Shown here: positions 43,901 through 50,457 of the stretch, piece by piece
Layout: the number at the start of each line of letters is the position of its first letter
Numbering within the stretch: the first letter of the stretch is position 1
DNA from: Corella eumyota
Lineage: Eukaryota; Chordata; Ascidiacea; Phlebobranchia; Corellidae
Assembly: GCA_963082875.1 (NCBI GenBank)
Contig: OY720102.1
Coordinates: forward strand, 12,560,990-12,624,989
Length of the DNA stretch: 64,000 bases
Reading direction: 5' to 3'
Position numbers and translations under genes: made by a program
Notes under the pieces: generated by a model
What the model saw: the letters and a program-made list of their open reading frames with translations, nothing else
The model's database searches: none
What the model was told of the DNA's origin: nothing

Positions 43901-46587
43901 AAGTACTAAGTAAGTCAATGCAAAAAAATAAATATTGTTGTCACCTTTAAGTTTATTAATTTTTGTAATGAAGTTATTTAAATAATTTTAAAGAAAAAAA
44001 GTCTTTAAAAAAAGAAAAAGCGATTCTGGTGATGTAAGGGAGGCAAAAATGTACTAACCAAAAAGTTACTAATAAAGGACCAAGAAATGAAACGTAAAGA
44101 ACACGATTTAAAAATGAAAGAACTTGAAATAAAAATAGAGCAAACAAAAAATTTAAAAAATTACCGAGCAGCATGTTTAAACAACTTTTATGAAATTTAA
44201 TAGTTTGCATATTTATTTATTGTATTATTTATGTTTTTATATTTTGTTACTCAAAAAAAATAGTTTAAAATTTAAATAAAAGGGTTTACTTTCCACTTCG
44301 CATAAATATAATACCAAAGCTTTACTAGATTGAAAATATGATTCCCTGTCCAAAATAGGTATTTACTGAGAGCAAAATGCTTAAAACCATCATCGCACAT
44401 TTCCTTGTTTAGCCAAGCCAGGGTGGACAGTTATTAACTTCAACGACATAAAAGTATTCTCTAAACTTTGTGACTTGCTCATTGTTAGGGATTGACAGGA
44501 TGTTTGTTATTTCTAATTTCAATAACTACAATAAAGGTTAAATATATTGCCCTTGTGACAACTTAATAAAATACTGCTTAAATAGTTAATTATAAATCTT
44601 TTAACTAAATTTATTTGGCAGAACCCATATAAAACTTAGGTTGTAACTGACTATACACATTTTATATGCATTTAACAGGAGACAAAAATAGGTAAAATAC
44701 CTCACAATGATATGTCCGGTACATCACTGATGATTTACGGACTGACTAAAGCCATTACAACCAGTACTAACTAATAATACAACTTTGCTTTGCTGTTGTA
44801 TTGTTTTCCATAGGCTACCTATGAATTACTATTGACTCTGTCCAAACGATCACAACAACTTTTAGGCCAATCTAGTTTTACTATTGGACTATTGCCGTAA
44901 TTTTTTTTTGATAAAGTAGCTAATTAATTTTAAGTTCACTTGAGTTTAAACCATCTCAATTGGCAGGTTAACTTTTTAGCGATTTAACTCGACTTTAATC
45001 ACTCCACCCTAAGTGTGATAATAAGTAAATTTTAAGTTTGAATATTTCAGATAAATAACAAGTTGGTAAAAATTAAAATTGTTCATTTCTGTGTTACTTA
45101 AATATTTTTAATATATAACAAGTTAGCAAAAATTAAATGTTGTTAATTTTTGTTTTACTTCAAAATTTTAGTTATTATTATTTTTATAAAATATTTTGTT
45201 AAACAGTTTTTATCCTAGTTATTTTAATTAAAGTAATCTTCAAATTAAGTAAAATATAAATTTGGTTTTAGATAAAGTTGAACTTAACAGGGAACAAAAT
45301 CGGTGATGAAGCTGTAACATTACTGGGTGAGGTTATTGACAAGTTTGAGGAACTTAATATTAGTAATTGTTACATCACAGAAGTTGGTGGATTGGCCATT
45401 GCTAGAGCTTGTTCAAAACTAACGAATACTGTGAGTACATTACTTTATTGCTTGGTATTTTACAATTTTTTTTATTTAAACAAGCACTAGATTTAAATAA
45501 CATTTATTATTAAAATTACTTTATGTAATAACAAAACTTTTTTATTTAGTTTATAAAAATATAAACACAAATTTATTTTCAATTTTATTAACAAGAAGTA
45601 AAATCCGATCACAATGCCCATTAAACTTTAACAATGGGTCATTGTTAAGTTACAATCTATTAATATTTTTTTTTAATTTTTTTTGTATTTTTCCTATGTT
45701 GAAATAATTAAAAATCAATAAAATGTTTTATTATTAAATTTCTGGTATAATTTAAGAAAATTGATGAATTTATTTTATTAATATTAATTTTAATTTATGT
45801 TAATTAGTAGTTTTATTTATTTTATTTAAACTTAAAGTTTAACTTTACTTACTAAAGTTAACTACAACAATTACATTTACTGATTCAATAATTATTGGAC
45901 TAATAGTTGTTTTAAATTAATTATTTGAATTAAAATAATTTTTAAATTAAGTTAAATATGAATTTTGTTTAAGATAAAGTTGAACATTTGATATTAAAAA
46001 TGATTTATTTAAACAAAACTTTAATTTTTATTAAAATTATAATTTTGTAAAAAAAGTTAAACAGTCACAATGCCCATTAACTTTAACAATGCTCCATTGT
46101 TAAGTTACAATTCATTGTATTAATGTTTACTAAAATAAGTTTTAGTATTTTTCCAGAATCAAATTATTTGAAAATTAAAAGTTTTAAAAATTAATAAATG
46201 CAACATTTAACCTAACCACAAGAACAATTTAAATCTTTAGAAAATGTTTAAATTTAACAATAATAATTTTTTGAAGTTATATTAAGCAAATTTAATTTTC
46301 AACATTTAAAATATTTCATTAAAGTTATCAAAAGCAAATTATAATTTAACAATAAAACTTTATTTAAACTATTGGTGTGCGAATGATAAATTTTAATTAA
46401 AGTTTAAATGTTTTAGATGAAAAGGTTGGATATTAACCAAAACAATCTTGGAGATGAGTGTGCTGTTGCTTTCTCATCATGCCTCCACAACTTTCAATGC
46501 TTAGATGTAATGTTTTGTGGTTTTACTGAGGATGGGGAACAACTATTGAGGAAAGCAAGCAAAAAAGTTCCAAATATGAAACTGTAA
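13667..46587 (+). CDS. NLR-like gene (disordered N-terminal repeats, NACHT, LRR), whole locus
   Basis: Gene inferred from phase-compatible exons. In order they are 13667-13957, 15849-15924, 16088-16237, five exon pairs between 17319 and 25532, the NACHT exon 28440-30253, and LRR exons 31348-31506, 35556-35714, 40414-40572, 45272-45430 and 46417-46587. NLR proteins are cytosolic STAND ATPases that oligomerise on sensing danger signals. No Death, CARD or PYD domain is recognisable. The N-terminus is low-complexity and charged. One in-frame TAG inside the NACHT exon (29258-29260) and a 1-base loss in exon 24225-24302 make function doubtful, though that exon pair could be skipped in phase. Introns are full of transposons. 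A downstream AATAAA at 48056 could be its polyadenylation signal. Confidence 0.65.
14030..14871 (-). mobile_element. Non-autonomous hAT element with 8-bp target duplication
   Basis: Termini TAGGAATGTGCC at the left and its inverse GACACATCCCTA at the right are flanked by the perfect 8-bp direct repeat CTAAATAC (14022-14029 and 14872-14879). The subterminal regions are rich in GCTCG motifs on both sides. Near 14430-14560 on the minus strand a short frame reads [18 protein letters not shown]. This is the signature of the hAT transposase C-terminal dimerisation domain. The 842-bp element is therefore a deletion derivative of an autonomous hAT, in intron 1 of the NLR gene. Confidence 0.9.
14880..15848. 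other. Rest of NLR intron 1
   Basis: No coding signal. 15290-15400 (ACTTTTATATGCATTGTATT, then ATAAAATATAGTCTTAC) resembles the interior of the foldback element around 48990-49060, suggesting an old fragment of that family. The intron ends at TTTTGCAG, 15848. Confidence 0.4.
15849..15924 (+). CDS. NLR gene exon 2
   Basis: A 76-bp exon between TTTTGCAG and GTAAGT, phase 0 in and phase 1 out, encoding [19 protein letters not shown] then SKNLPP. No domain is recognised. It joins in phase to exon 1 and to 16088-16237. Confidence 0.6.
16088..16237 (+). CDS. NLR gene exon 3
   Basis: A 150-bp exon, phase 1 to phase 1, encoding [18 protein letters not shown] and on to [12 protein letters not shown]. 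It is rich in His, Gln and Asn. No known domain is recognised. Bordered by TATAG and GTATTT. It could be a short amphipathic linking region ahead of the repeat exons. Confidence 0.6.
16405..16699 (-). mobile_element. tRNA-derived SINE, minus strand, near full length
   Basis: T-run, then GTATATATCTTTATCCTCG at the left (3' tail) and the tRNA-like head at the right (CACTACACCACGCTGCCGG on +). The B box reads GGGTTCAATCCC on the minus strand. It is among the best preserved copies and closely matches 60481-60790. Confidence 0.9.
16964..17186 (+). mobile_element. tRNA-derived SINE, plus strand, older copy
   Basis: Head GGTGTACTGGTCAAAACACTT with a worn B box, body TAAGGGGCTATAAACGG, and tail ending ATAAAGATGTTTACAAAAAC. 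It is more diverged than the neighbour at 16405. Confidence 0.75.
17319..17368 (+). CDS. NLR linker repeat 1, short exon
   Basis: A 50-bp exon, phase 1 in and phase 0 out: [17 protein letters not shown]. It is the first of five exon pairs in which a 47-50-bp '[16 protein letters not shown]'-type exon precedes a 73-79-bp 'EQPEES...PEPRRRQNE'-type exon. The predicted peptide is polar and disordered. Confidence 0.6.
17411..17845. mobile_element. TA-flanked MITE
   Basis: The left end TGTTGTCCGGTTCTAGACAA and the right end TTTCTAGAGCCGGACAAAC are inverse of one another and are flanked by TA on both sides (17409-17410, 17846-17847). A roughly 110-bp inner segment (AATTACACTACGGC... near 17435 and AATTACACTACAGC... 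near 17742) is repeated directly. No protein is encoded. The TA target points to Tc1/mariner-type mobilisation, but the family is not identified. Confidence 0.65.
17998..18070 (+). CDS. NLR linker repeat 1, long exon
   Basis: A 73-bp exon, phase 0 in and phase 1 out, encoding [20 protein letters not shown] and RQNE. It defines the long exon type of the repeat pair. The basic PEPRRRQNE end recurs in the copies at 22825, 25119 and 25454. Confidence 0.65.
18071..18792. other. Intron left of the Helitron
   Basis: AT-rich intron sequence with no coding signal; short open frames on both strands at 18500-18740 have no recognisable content. It ends at the A (18792) that flanks the Helitron 3' terminus. 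Confidence 0.5.
18793..18821 (-). other. Helitron 3' terminal hairpin and CTAG end
   Basis: On minus the sequence is AGTGCCACAC-loop GAA-GTGTGGCA then GGTCCACTAG. The stem covers 18803-18810 with 18814-18821 (8 bp, 3-nt loop). This matches the Helitron terminator hairpin close to a CTRR end. Confidence 0.85.
19256..19627 (-). CDS. Helitron-borne coiled-coil protein of unknown function
   Basis: An intact 123-residue frame inside the Helitron, 3' of the helicase. It starts [20 protein letters not shown]. It is rich in Lys, Glu, Asn and Leu, with a likely coiled coil (residues about 45-95, including [16 protein letters not shown]) and an acidic C-terminus. No family is recognised. It could be a second Helitron protein or a captured host segment. 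The TGA-free frame contrasts with the broken Rep next to it. Expression is unknown. Confidence 0.5.
   Translation of the reverse strand: MLNMEEMPQRINQTKNKLELDINRAMIAFLTNKNKTGRQISNKILQTVMEEFESIKRFIASQYNQNQAIITELNKELKNLNKKKKMEIDIKDKDENLLVLSQELANSMSEELLGDLTQEISNA
19845..21487 (-). pseudogene. Helitron PIF1-like helicase
   Basis: Two frames, 20501-21487 and 19845-20522, overlap by about 22 bp and are shifted relative to each other. Together they cover the superfamily 1B helicase. Walker A is [10 protein letters not shown] (about residue 120 of the first frame) and Walker B is [12 protein letters not shown]. In the second frame the motifs are [30 protein letters not shown] and FVAASRV. This helicase unwinds DNA during rolling-circle transposition and in an intact Helitron is fused to Rep. 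The frame change near 20510 breaks it. Confidence 0.85.
21488..22690 (-). pseudogene. Helitron Rep (HUH endonuclease) fragment
   Basis: Three overlapping frames: 22145-22690, 21969-22274 and 21488-21907. The first carries the HUH-type motif in [15 protein letters not shown], followed by the Helitron-typical [10 protein letters not shown] and MIHGPCG segments. The second carries [16 protein letters not shown], the conserved region with the catalytic tyrosines. The third continues towards the helicase ([20 protein letters not shown]). At least two frame changes separate them, and the N-terminal zinc-finger region is missing. Not functional as it stands. Confidence 0.8.
22825..22911 (+). CDS. 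NLR linker repeat 2, fused exon
   Basis: An 87-bp exon, phase 1 to phase 1: [16 protein letters not shown], then [13 protein letters not shown]. Here the short and long exon types are continuous. The intron and first half of the long exon have been lost, and the short type's CAG|GTTTT donor is replaced by CATGAG. The frame is open. Confidence 0.6.
22912..24024. other. Intron with SINE copies
   Basis: Intron holding a worn + strand SINE head near 23150-23240 (B-box-like GTTTGATTCC) and a clear minus-strand SINE at 23297-23575. The rest is AT-rich with no signal, ending in a T-run before the exon at 24025. Confidence 0.55.
23297..23575 (-). mobile_element. tRNA-derived SINE, minus strand
   Basis: Tail GTATATATCTTTATTGTTG at the left, head CTACACCACGCTGCCAATC at the right. 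The B box is worn (GGTTTGAACC on +). More diverged than the 16405 and 60481 copies. Confidence 0.8.
24025..24302 (+). CDS. NLR linker repeat 3 (two exons), frame-damaged
   Basis: Short exon 24025-24074 ([17 protein letters not shown]) and long exon 24225-24302 ([13 protein letters not shown], then a frame without PEPRRRQNE). The long exon is 78 bp, against 79 bp in the copies at 25119 and 25454. One base is missing, so its end is out of phase. Skipping the pair keeps phase 1 on both sides. Intron 24075-24224. Confidence 0.5.
24303..24902. other. Intron, no feature seen
   Basis: AT-rich intron between linker pairs 3 and 4. No repeat family or coding signal is recognised. Confidence 0.5.
24903..25197 (+). 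CDS. NLR linker repeat 4 (two exons)
   Basis: Short exon 24903-24952 ([17 protein letters not shown]) and long exon 25119-25197 ([20 protein letters not shown] then RRRQNE), with GTTTT and GTAAGT donors. Phases 1-0-1 match the other pairs, and the frame is open. Confidence 0.6.
25310..25532 (+). CDS. NLR linker repeat 5 (two exons)
   Basis: Short exon 25310-25356 ([16 protein letters not shown], 47 bp) and long exon 25454-25532 ([20 protein letters not shown] then RRRQNE). The outgoing phase 1 joins the NACHT exon at 28440 as G|AT. The two exons are only 97 bp apart. Confidence 0.6.
25850..27650 (-). mobile_element. Retroelement fossil, Ty3/Gypsy-related, Gmr1-like domain order
   Basis: Minus-strand remains of a pol region in the intron before the NACHT exon. 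An integrase-like segment (about 26950-27430, including [20 protein letters not shown]) lies upstream of a reverse-transcriptase-like segment (about 26290-26450). Integrase before RT in a Gypsy-like pol is the order known for the Gmr1 group, which has been reported from deuterostomes. No LTRs are recognised. It is broken in many places and looks old. Borders are approximate. Confidence 0.6.
28131..28222 (+). mobile_element. SINE head fragment
   Basis: Only the tRNA-like head: GTATGGTAGTGGTCCAAACA (A-box region) and GGGTTCGATTCCC (B box), then CTGTAGCGCTCTTA. The body is missing. Confidence 0.75.
28440..30253 (+). CDS. NACHT exon of NLR gene, with an in-frame stop
   Basis: An 1,814-bp exon, phase 1 in and phase 0 out. 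An acidic/basic helical lead-in (to about residue 120) precedes the NACHT ATPase. Walker A is [12 protein letters not shown] (near 28840) and Walker B is [11 protein letters not shown] (near 29090), followed by FITSRPRQM. The winged-helix and helical part goes on through [10 protein letters not shown] to the GTAAGC donor at 30254. The two long open stretches are in the same frame, separated by a single TAG at 29258-29260 just after RPRQMYE. That stop would remove the rest of NACHT and all LRRs. It may be a true null, an allele or a sequencing error. Confidence 0.85.
30254..31347. other. Intron after NACHT exon
   Basis: Begins with a worn direct copy of the last 45 bp or so of the exon and its donor (30297-30345: CAACTGCCTAGTATCTGTAA and GTGAAGGTAAGC). 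Near 30530-30580 there is one of the recurring hairpin blocks (TTTAACAATGGTCCATTGTT). The rest is AT-rich. Confidence 0.5.
31348..31506 (+). CDS. LRR exon 1 of NLR gene (L1)
   Basis: 159 bp, phase 0 to 0, TTTTAG to GTGAGT. Two ribonuclease-inhibitor-type repeats ([20 protein letters not shown] and [13 protein letters not shown]). Directly follows the NACHT exon in phase. It is more diverged from L2-L4 than those are from one another. Confidence 0.8.
32360..33352 (+). pseudogene. Harbinger DDE transposase (H1), frame-broken
   Basis: Starts [19 protein letters not shown]. The open frame runs 174 codons to RNRKGFFC, including the first catalytic aspartate in [13 protein letters not shown]. The frame then shifts near 32878, and the next frame carries [17 protein letters not shown] with the second aspartate. 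Later parts ([20 protein letters not shown], then a worn RTRSRI region) show further breaks. This is the HARBI1-type nuclease that cuts the element ends. It is the best preserved copy at the second aspartate. Confidence 0.85.
33481..34026 (+). pseudogene. Harbinger Myb/SANT-like protein (H1)
   Basis: Starts [18 protein letters not shown]. Segments matching WVDLTKx[17 protein letters not shown] and [10 protein letters not shown] follow in shifted frames. After LHRKSF there is a likely short intron (GTGAGT near 33802 to AATAG near 33890), then [18 protein letters not shown]. In this superfamily the Myb/SANT-like protein helps transposase nuclear import and end binding. It is broken by frame changes. 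Confidence 0.7.
35556..35714 (+). CDS. LRR exon 2 of NLR gene (L2)
   Basis: 159-bp phase-0 exon: [20 protein letters not shown] and [17 protein letters not shown]. Preceded by H1 and followed by H2. From 35693 onward it is identical to L3, which marks the edge of the 4,858-bp duplication. Confidence 0.8.
37188..38172 (+). pseudogene. Harbinger DDE transposase (H2)
   Basis: Same protein as in H1, with an early frame change after YEIPKK. TGA replaces TGT in the HWISKC motif (37515-37517), a difference private to this copy. TTTAGG after FLVNV makes a stop, and the second catalytic aspartate is histidine (GSTYHSRIF). [13 protein letters not shown] is kept. Not functional. Confidence 0.85.
38311..38857 (+). 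pseudogene. Harbinger Myb/SANT-like protein (H2)
   Basis: Starts [20 protein letters not shown]. Downstream pieces match the H1 protein through [10 protein letters not shown] and the exon after the short intron ([20 protein letters not shown]). Frame changes and a stop (CAGAATAAAAAAG near 38555) break it. Confidence 0.7.
40414..40572 (+). CDS. LRR exon 3 of NLR gene (L3)
   Basis: 159-bp phase-0 exon with [20 protein letters not shown] and [17 protein letters not shown]. Identical at DNA level to L4 (45272-45430), so the receptor would carry two identical LRR modules. The crossover of the 4,858-bp duplication lies at its 3' end. Confidence 0.85.
42046..43030 (+). pseudogene. Harbinger DDE transposase (H3)
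   Basis: As H2, but the [17 protein letters not shown] region is open (TGT at 42372-42374). It shares the early frame change, the stop after FLVNV and the aspartate-to-histidine change at [10 protein letters not shown]2 and H3 were therefore already dead when duplicated. Confidence 0.85.
43169..43715 (+). pseudogene. Harbinger Myb/SANT-like protein (H3)
   Basis: Identical by eye to the H2 copy; same breaks. Confidence 0.7.
45272..45430 (+). CDS. LRR exon 4 of NLR gene (L4)
   Basis: 159-bp phase-0 exon identical to L3. The intron after it diverges at once (GTGAGTACATTAC), has no Harbinger, and runs about 1 kb to the last LRR exon. It is the direct counterpart of U1 at 1359-1517. Confidence 0.85.
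45431..46416. other. Intron between L4 and L5
   Basis: Counterpart of 1518-2426. Two hairpin blocks (near 45610 and 46070, TTTAACAATG...CATTGTTAAG) and a relic LRR exon edge near 45972 (AAGATAAAGTTGAACATTTG) whose acceptor is lost. No other signal. Confidence 0.55.
46417..46587 (+). CDS. Last LRR exon of NLR gene (L5)
   Basis: Phase-0 exon, [19 protein letters not shown] on to KVPNMKL and TAA (46585-46587). Same length as U2 at 2427-2597. As there, the stop overlaps a consensus donor CT|GTAAGT at 46583, so an alternative longer C-terminus through the micro-exon at 47002 is possible. Confidence 0.8.
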   Translation: MKRLDINQNNLGDECAVAFSSCLHNFQCLDVMFCGFTEDGEQLLRKASKKVPNMKL

Positions 46588-46860
46588 GTTTTGTTTAATA
46601 TACAACATTATTTAAACATATTTACTATAGGACAAACATATTGACTATATTTAAATCCCTTTACTAGAATAAACTAAAACTAACTTTTTATAAAAGAGGT
46701 TTTTAACACTTTTAAGACTACCTTTATTTTTATAGATTAGTTATTAAATTTTTTTTGTAACATTCTTTTTTTTAAATTTTATTTTTTTTAGATTGTTGAT
46801 ATTTTTTAAGACGTACATTTACATTTTATTAGGCAAAAAGAATAACTTTAAAATTTAAAC

Positions 46861-46955
46861 ACAAATACAAACCCCTAAAGAACGTTATTTTAACCCCCTA
46901 AAACACAATATTTTAAACCTCCAAAACACGATATTTTAAACCCCTAAAACAAACA
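46861..46955. repeat. 23-bp minisatellite, short allele-like copy
   Basis: About four units of the AAACCCC(T/C)AAAACAC(A/G)ATATTTT repeat, in the same intron position as the roughly 75-unit array at 2880-4655. Confidence 0.9.
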
Positions 46956-47001
46956 AGTTATTTCAATCTGTCGATTTGTTTTATTTAGTTGGGTTTACCA
47001 G

Positions 47002-47029
47002 TAACAAAGTGACTGAAGCAACCAATAAA
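47002..47029 (+). CDS. Candidate 28-bp micro-exon (copy c)
   Basis: Between TTTACCAG and GTAAGT. Spliced to the donor at 46583 it reads leucine then NKVTEATNK. Matches 4755-4782 and 5565-5592 in length and sites. Confidence 0.4.
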
Positions 47030-48521
47030 GTAAGTTTTTAGTTTACATAAATATTAGTCATCTTATATAGTTTAAGTATTTGTTAAAATTATATTTAAAA
47101 ATGTTGATAATTTTACTCAATAATTAAATTAGATTTTATCAAAATTACACTCACTTATATTTAACTAGGTTGTGGTCCTGAAATCATGGAAACTTTGTTC
47201 ATTTTGTTTGAAAAAAAACTTTTCTGTGCAAAAAAGAAAATTGTAAGAAAATGGAAAAGTTAGAAGAGTTATTTTTAAAGTTATTTTCATTCATTATTTG
47301 GTTCTTTAGTATGTCTGTATTGTATACAACGTGCTCTTTATTGTATAAGTGCTAATTTTAGTTTTTATTAATTCATTTTACAGTTTTATTTTAAATATTA
47401 ATTTTCATTCATTATTTGATCTTTAGTATTTTTATGTTGTAAACAATGTGCTCAGATAAGTGCTAATTTTTACTATATTTGATTTTGTGGAAATATTGGG
47501 AATAATTTACTTCTATTGAACTGTTTGTTTATTTAAGTTCAAGATTAATTCCATTGTTAAAAAATGCATTTTAATGAGGAAGTGTGCATGTGCTTTACTA
47601 ATATGTAGTTTTGTGTAGTTTTTAGTAAGTATCTTTAGGTTTTAATGTTATTTTCTATATATATTAAATGTTGGCAGGAAACTTCTCCTAATATAAAACT
47701 ATTAAATGACAATATTAGACATTATTTTACTTGTATATTATTAACCTATAACAACATTTTAACTTCTTTAATGCTTTATATGTGCTACAATAGAGGCATA
47801 AAGGGCATGGCTTTAAACTTTTTTTGTATTCAACCAGTTAAAATGAATTTTAAAGATGTATGTCAATTAGTACAAATAATATTTTAATGAAATTTTGAAT
47901 CTTTTCTATTATTTGGACCCAGGACATTATTGGACTTGCCACCACCGTTGTATGTTAACCTGAGTCTTGTGTAGTTATTGTAGATGTGCTTTTAAGTGCT
48001 TGTATGTTATGCAAATATTAATTCTTCACCGCTTGCCAAACACTTTGTAGAAGCGAATAAAATTCCTAGTTATTCAGCAAAATTGTGTTTTATTTGTAAC
48101 GATGCTTATAAGATCATGTTTAAATATCCAGCAATGTTAAATACTATTTAAAGTACTTTACTGGAACAAGTACAATCTTAACAATTCTTCCTTTCCCACA
48201 AAAAAACTTGAGCCCATACTTGGACAAATAACTTTTCAGTAAATTTAAGAAAAGTTGCCCATAAACAACTTTTCTTTCAGTAAGTGTATAGGGTCATCTT
48301 TAAAAAAATTTACTGTTTTTTTGACAATCCTATAAATTACCTTTACAAGCCTACAGGTACACACTTATTTTTTAATAATATTTATCTCTAAAAAATTTTT
48401 GAGGATAAACGTTTACGCAACAACAGATGTTTTAACAAATTTGATAAACACAAAACAGCGTAAACTTTTGCTCGTACATTTTTAGGTTTGCGAAAAATTT
48501 TACGAAATTGCACGAAATAAT

Positions 48522-49809
48522 GGTAACCAGACACTTCGGCCCCCGGACACTTCGGCCAAGACACCTCGGCCAAAATTTTTTTTTCAAAACAGCGGGGATT
48601 TTGCATTTTAATTACCGCGAGAAATTTTATTTTCGCGTAGATATATACAGTTTTTTAGACAATATTTGAAACAAAATAAGCAGTAAATTAATATTTTTTT
48701 TTAATAATAATATGCAAGAGCATGTTATCTTTCTTTTGGTGTGTCAATTTTTTAATTATACAAACTAAAACCTATAAAAAACTAATTTTGAAAGCGCATA
48801 CGCAAGGCTTAACGCTGCAGGCTCCCCGCAGTTTAATGAAAAATTTCGCAGGCCGAAAGCGATTGGTCATAAAATTTTGAAGGCCAAAAGCACCCGTCTT
48901 TAATTCGTTTTAAAAAAGGGTTTTTGAAACAAAAATTAAAAAAAAAATAATATTCTTAAAACTAACATATGTCATTAACGTAACAACCAATAAAAACTTT
49001 TATATATACTGTACTTTATGCAAAATTTTTATTTTAAATATCGGTAAAATATGGTCTTACGCTGACTTTATACACGGGAATTTCATCACCGACTTCCCGC
49101 CGTTTTTTGCAGGACAAATCTTCTGGCAACTCTTTAAACATTTTATTCTTTGTGTTTTAGTATATATAAATTTATATATATTAACACAGGCAATAACTAA
49201 TAACATATTTATACACATTCCTCAGTGTAAAAAATGATTAATTAATGATCTATTTTCTTCAAATATCGTTTAGAAAGACGGCCCTATTTCGCAAAATACG
49301 TGATATCATAATGCATCGTCTTGTGTCACCTAAAAGCGCGCGCTTTCAAAATTAGTTTTTTATAGGTTTTAGTTTGTAAAATTAAAAAATTGACACGGGA
49401 AAAGAAAGATAACATATTTATGCATAATCCTCAGTGTAAAAAATAAAAAATTAACGCTCTATTTTCTTCAAATATTGTTTGGAAAGGCGGCACTATTTGG
49501 CAAAATACGAGATATCATTATGCATTATCCTCCGTCACCTAAAAGCGCGCGCTTTCAAAATTAATTTTTTATAGGTTTTAGTTTGTATAATTAAAAAATT
49601 GACACACCAAAAGAAAGATAACATGTTCTTGCATATTATTATTAAAAAAAAATATTAATTTACTGCTTATTTTGTTTCAAATATTGTCTAAAAAACTGTA
49701 TATAACTACGCGAAAATAAAATTTCTCGCGGTAATTAAAATGCAAAATCCCCGCTGTTTTGAAAAAAAAATTTTGGCCGAAGTGTCCGGGGGCCGAAGTG
49801 TCTGGCATT
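48522..49809. mobile_element. Foldback/MULE-like element with 9-bp target duplication
   Basis: Flanked by the 9-bp direct repeat CGAAATAAT (48513-48521 and 49810-49818). The left end GGTAACCAGACACTTCGGCC is inverted at the right (GGCCGAAGTGTCTGG...). The inverted similarity runs inward about 270 bp, through the TTACCGCGAGAAATTTTATT segment to the GCGCTTTCAAAATTA segment. The middle has a direct duplication of about 240 bp (49140-49390 and 49390-49620). No protein. Long inverted repeats and a 9-bp duplication suggest a Mutator-like family. The paralogous block at about 5910 has only one CGAAATAAT and no insert. Confidence 0.85.
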
Positions 49810-49886
49810 CGAAATAATAGGACCAGTTTAAAAAGTTGTATTTAAATGATATATTTGGTAGTGATTGGTGTAGGTGAAAGGTAACC

Positions 49887-50015
49887 ATGTCGTACATGCT
49901 TCCCCATCTTACAAACGGCTGGCAAGTCGATCAATCGATCTTAAACGAGCAAGAAAAAGTTGTCGTGATTCGGTTCGGTCACGATTGGAACCCGGCCTGC
50001 ATGAAAATAGACGAG
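49887..50015 (+). CDS. TXNL4A: TXNL4A exon 1, second locus
   Basis: Forty-three codons as in 5982-6110, with changes in the conserved motif: HDWNPACMKIDE instead of HDWDPACMKMDE. Start MSYMLPHLTNGW. GTATTT donor kept. Followed by exon 2 at 50458, but no exon 3 is seen in this block, so this locus is probably a truncated duplicate. Confidence 0.8.
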
Positions 50016-50457
50016 GTATTTAATGATTTTAAATATAAATAAGTTCAATAATGTTTAAGTTGGTACCGGCGTCGAATTTTAATATTTTCACGTATTAAGA
50101 AACCATATTTTAGACAAAATTTTAGGTAAACTAGGCATAAGTTTAATATTTTTTTCTGAAAAAGTGGATTTGTGTTATTTTCTTTACTAGATTTATTTTT
50201 TGCGTTTAAAGAAAGTTTAATTAAAATTAATTTATTAAAGAAAATTAAGTTTCTATAGAATAATATGCTGTGTAGTGTTAAGGTCCCATAATTTTAAAAC
50301 AAAAATTAAAAAACAAAATGTTTTATTGATAAAATTAAGTTTTTTTTGTTTATTCTGCGAAATATTTAATTTGGACGTTTATACAACACAAATATTTTGC
50401 TTTAGAATTCTTTGAATTCTGTATGTGACATTTTAATAAATCAACAATTATGTTTAG

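Larger units (their letters stand above)
41560..45009 (+). mobile_element. PIF/Harbinger element H3
   Basis: 3,450 bp, copy of H2 in unit 2 of the 4,858-bp duplication, with the same TAA flanks and ends. It differs from H2 at the three positions listed for the duplication. Confidence 0.95.
35693..45437 (+). repeat. Recent 4,858-bp tandem duplication (LRR exon plus Harbinger)
   Basis: 35693-40550 and 40551-45408 are head-to-tail copies, with identity running on to 45437. By eye I found three differences: A37516/T42374, G39132/A43990 and G39765/A44623. On the left, identity begins after the G35692/C40550 mismatch. On the right it ends before the T40580/C45438 mismatch. The exchange point thus lies at 40551-40579, across the 3' end of the LRR exon and its donor. 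Each unit holds the intron, one Harbinger and one LRR exon. Confidence 0.95.
46588..48521 (+). other. NLR 3' region with candidate polyadenylation signal
   Basis: Holds a four-unit minisatellite at 46861-46955, the 28-bp micro-exon at 47002-47029 and a possible terminal exon from 47169. That exon, in phase, reads VVVLKSWKLCSFCLKKNF and continues to a TAA. From 47676 the sequence leaves the upstream paralogue. AATAAA at 48056-48061, followed by a T-rich stretch, is a fair end for the transcript. From 48380 on the sequence again matches the region before TXNL4A in block 1. Confidence 0.5.

Noticed and set aside
47645-47887. 80-residue frame in the NLR 3' region
   Set aside because: Low-complexity AT-rich translation, no paralogue in the upstream block; more likely 3' untranslated sequence.
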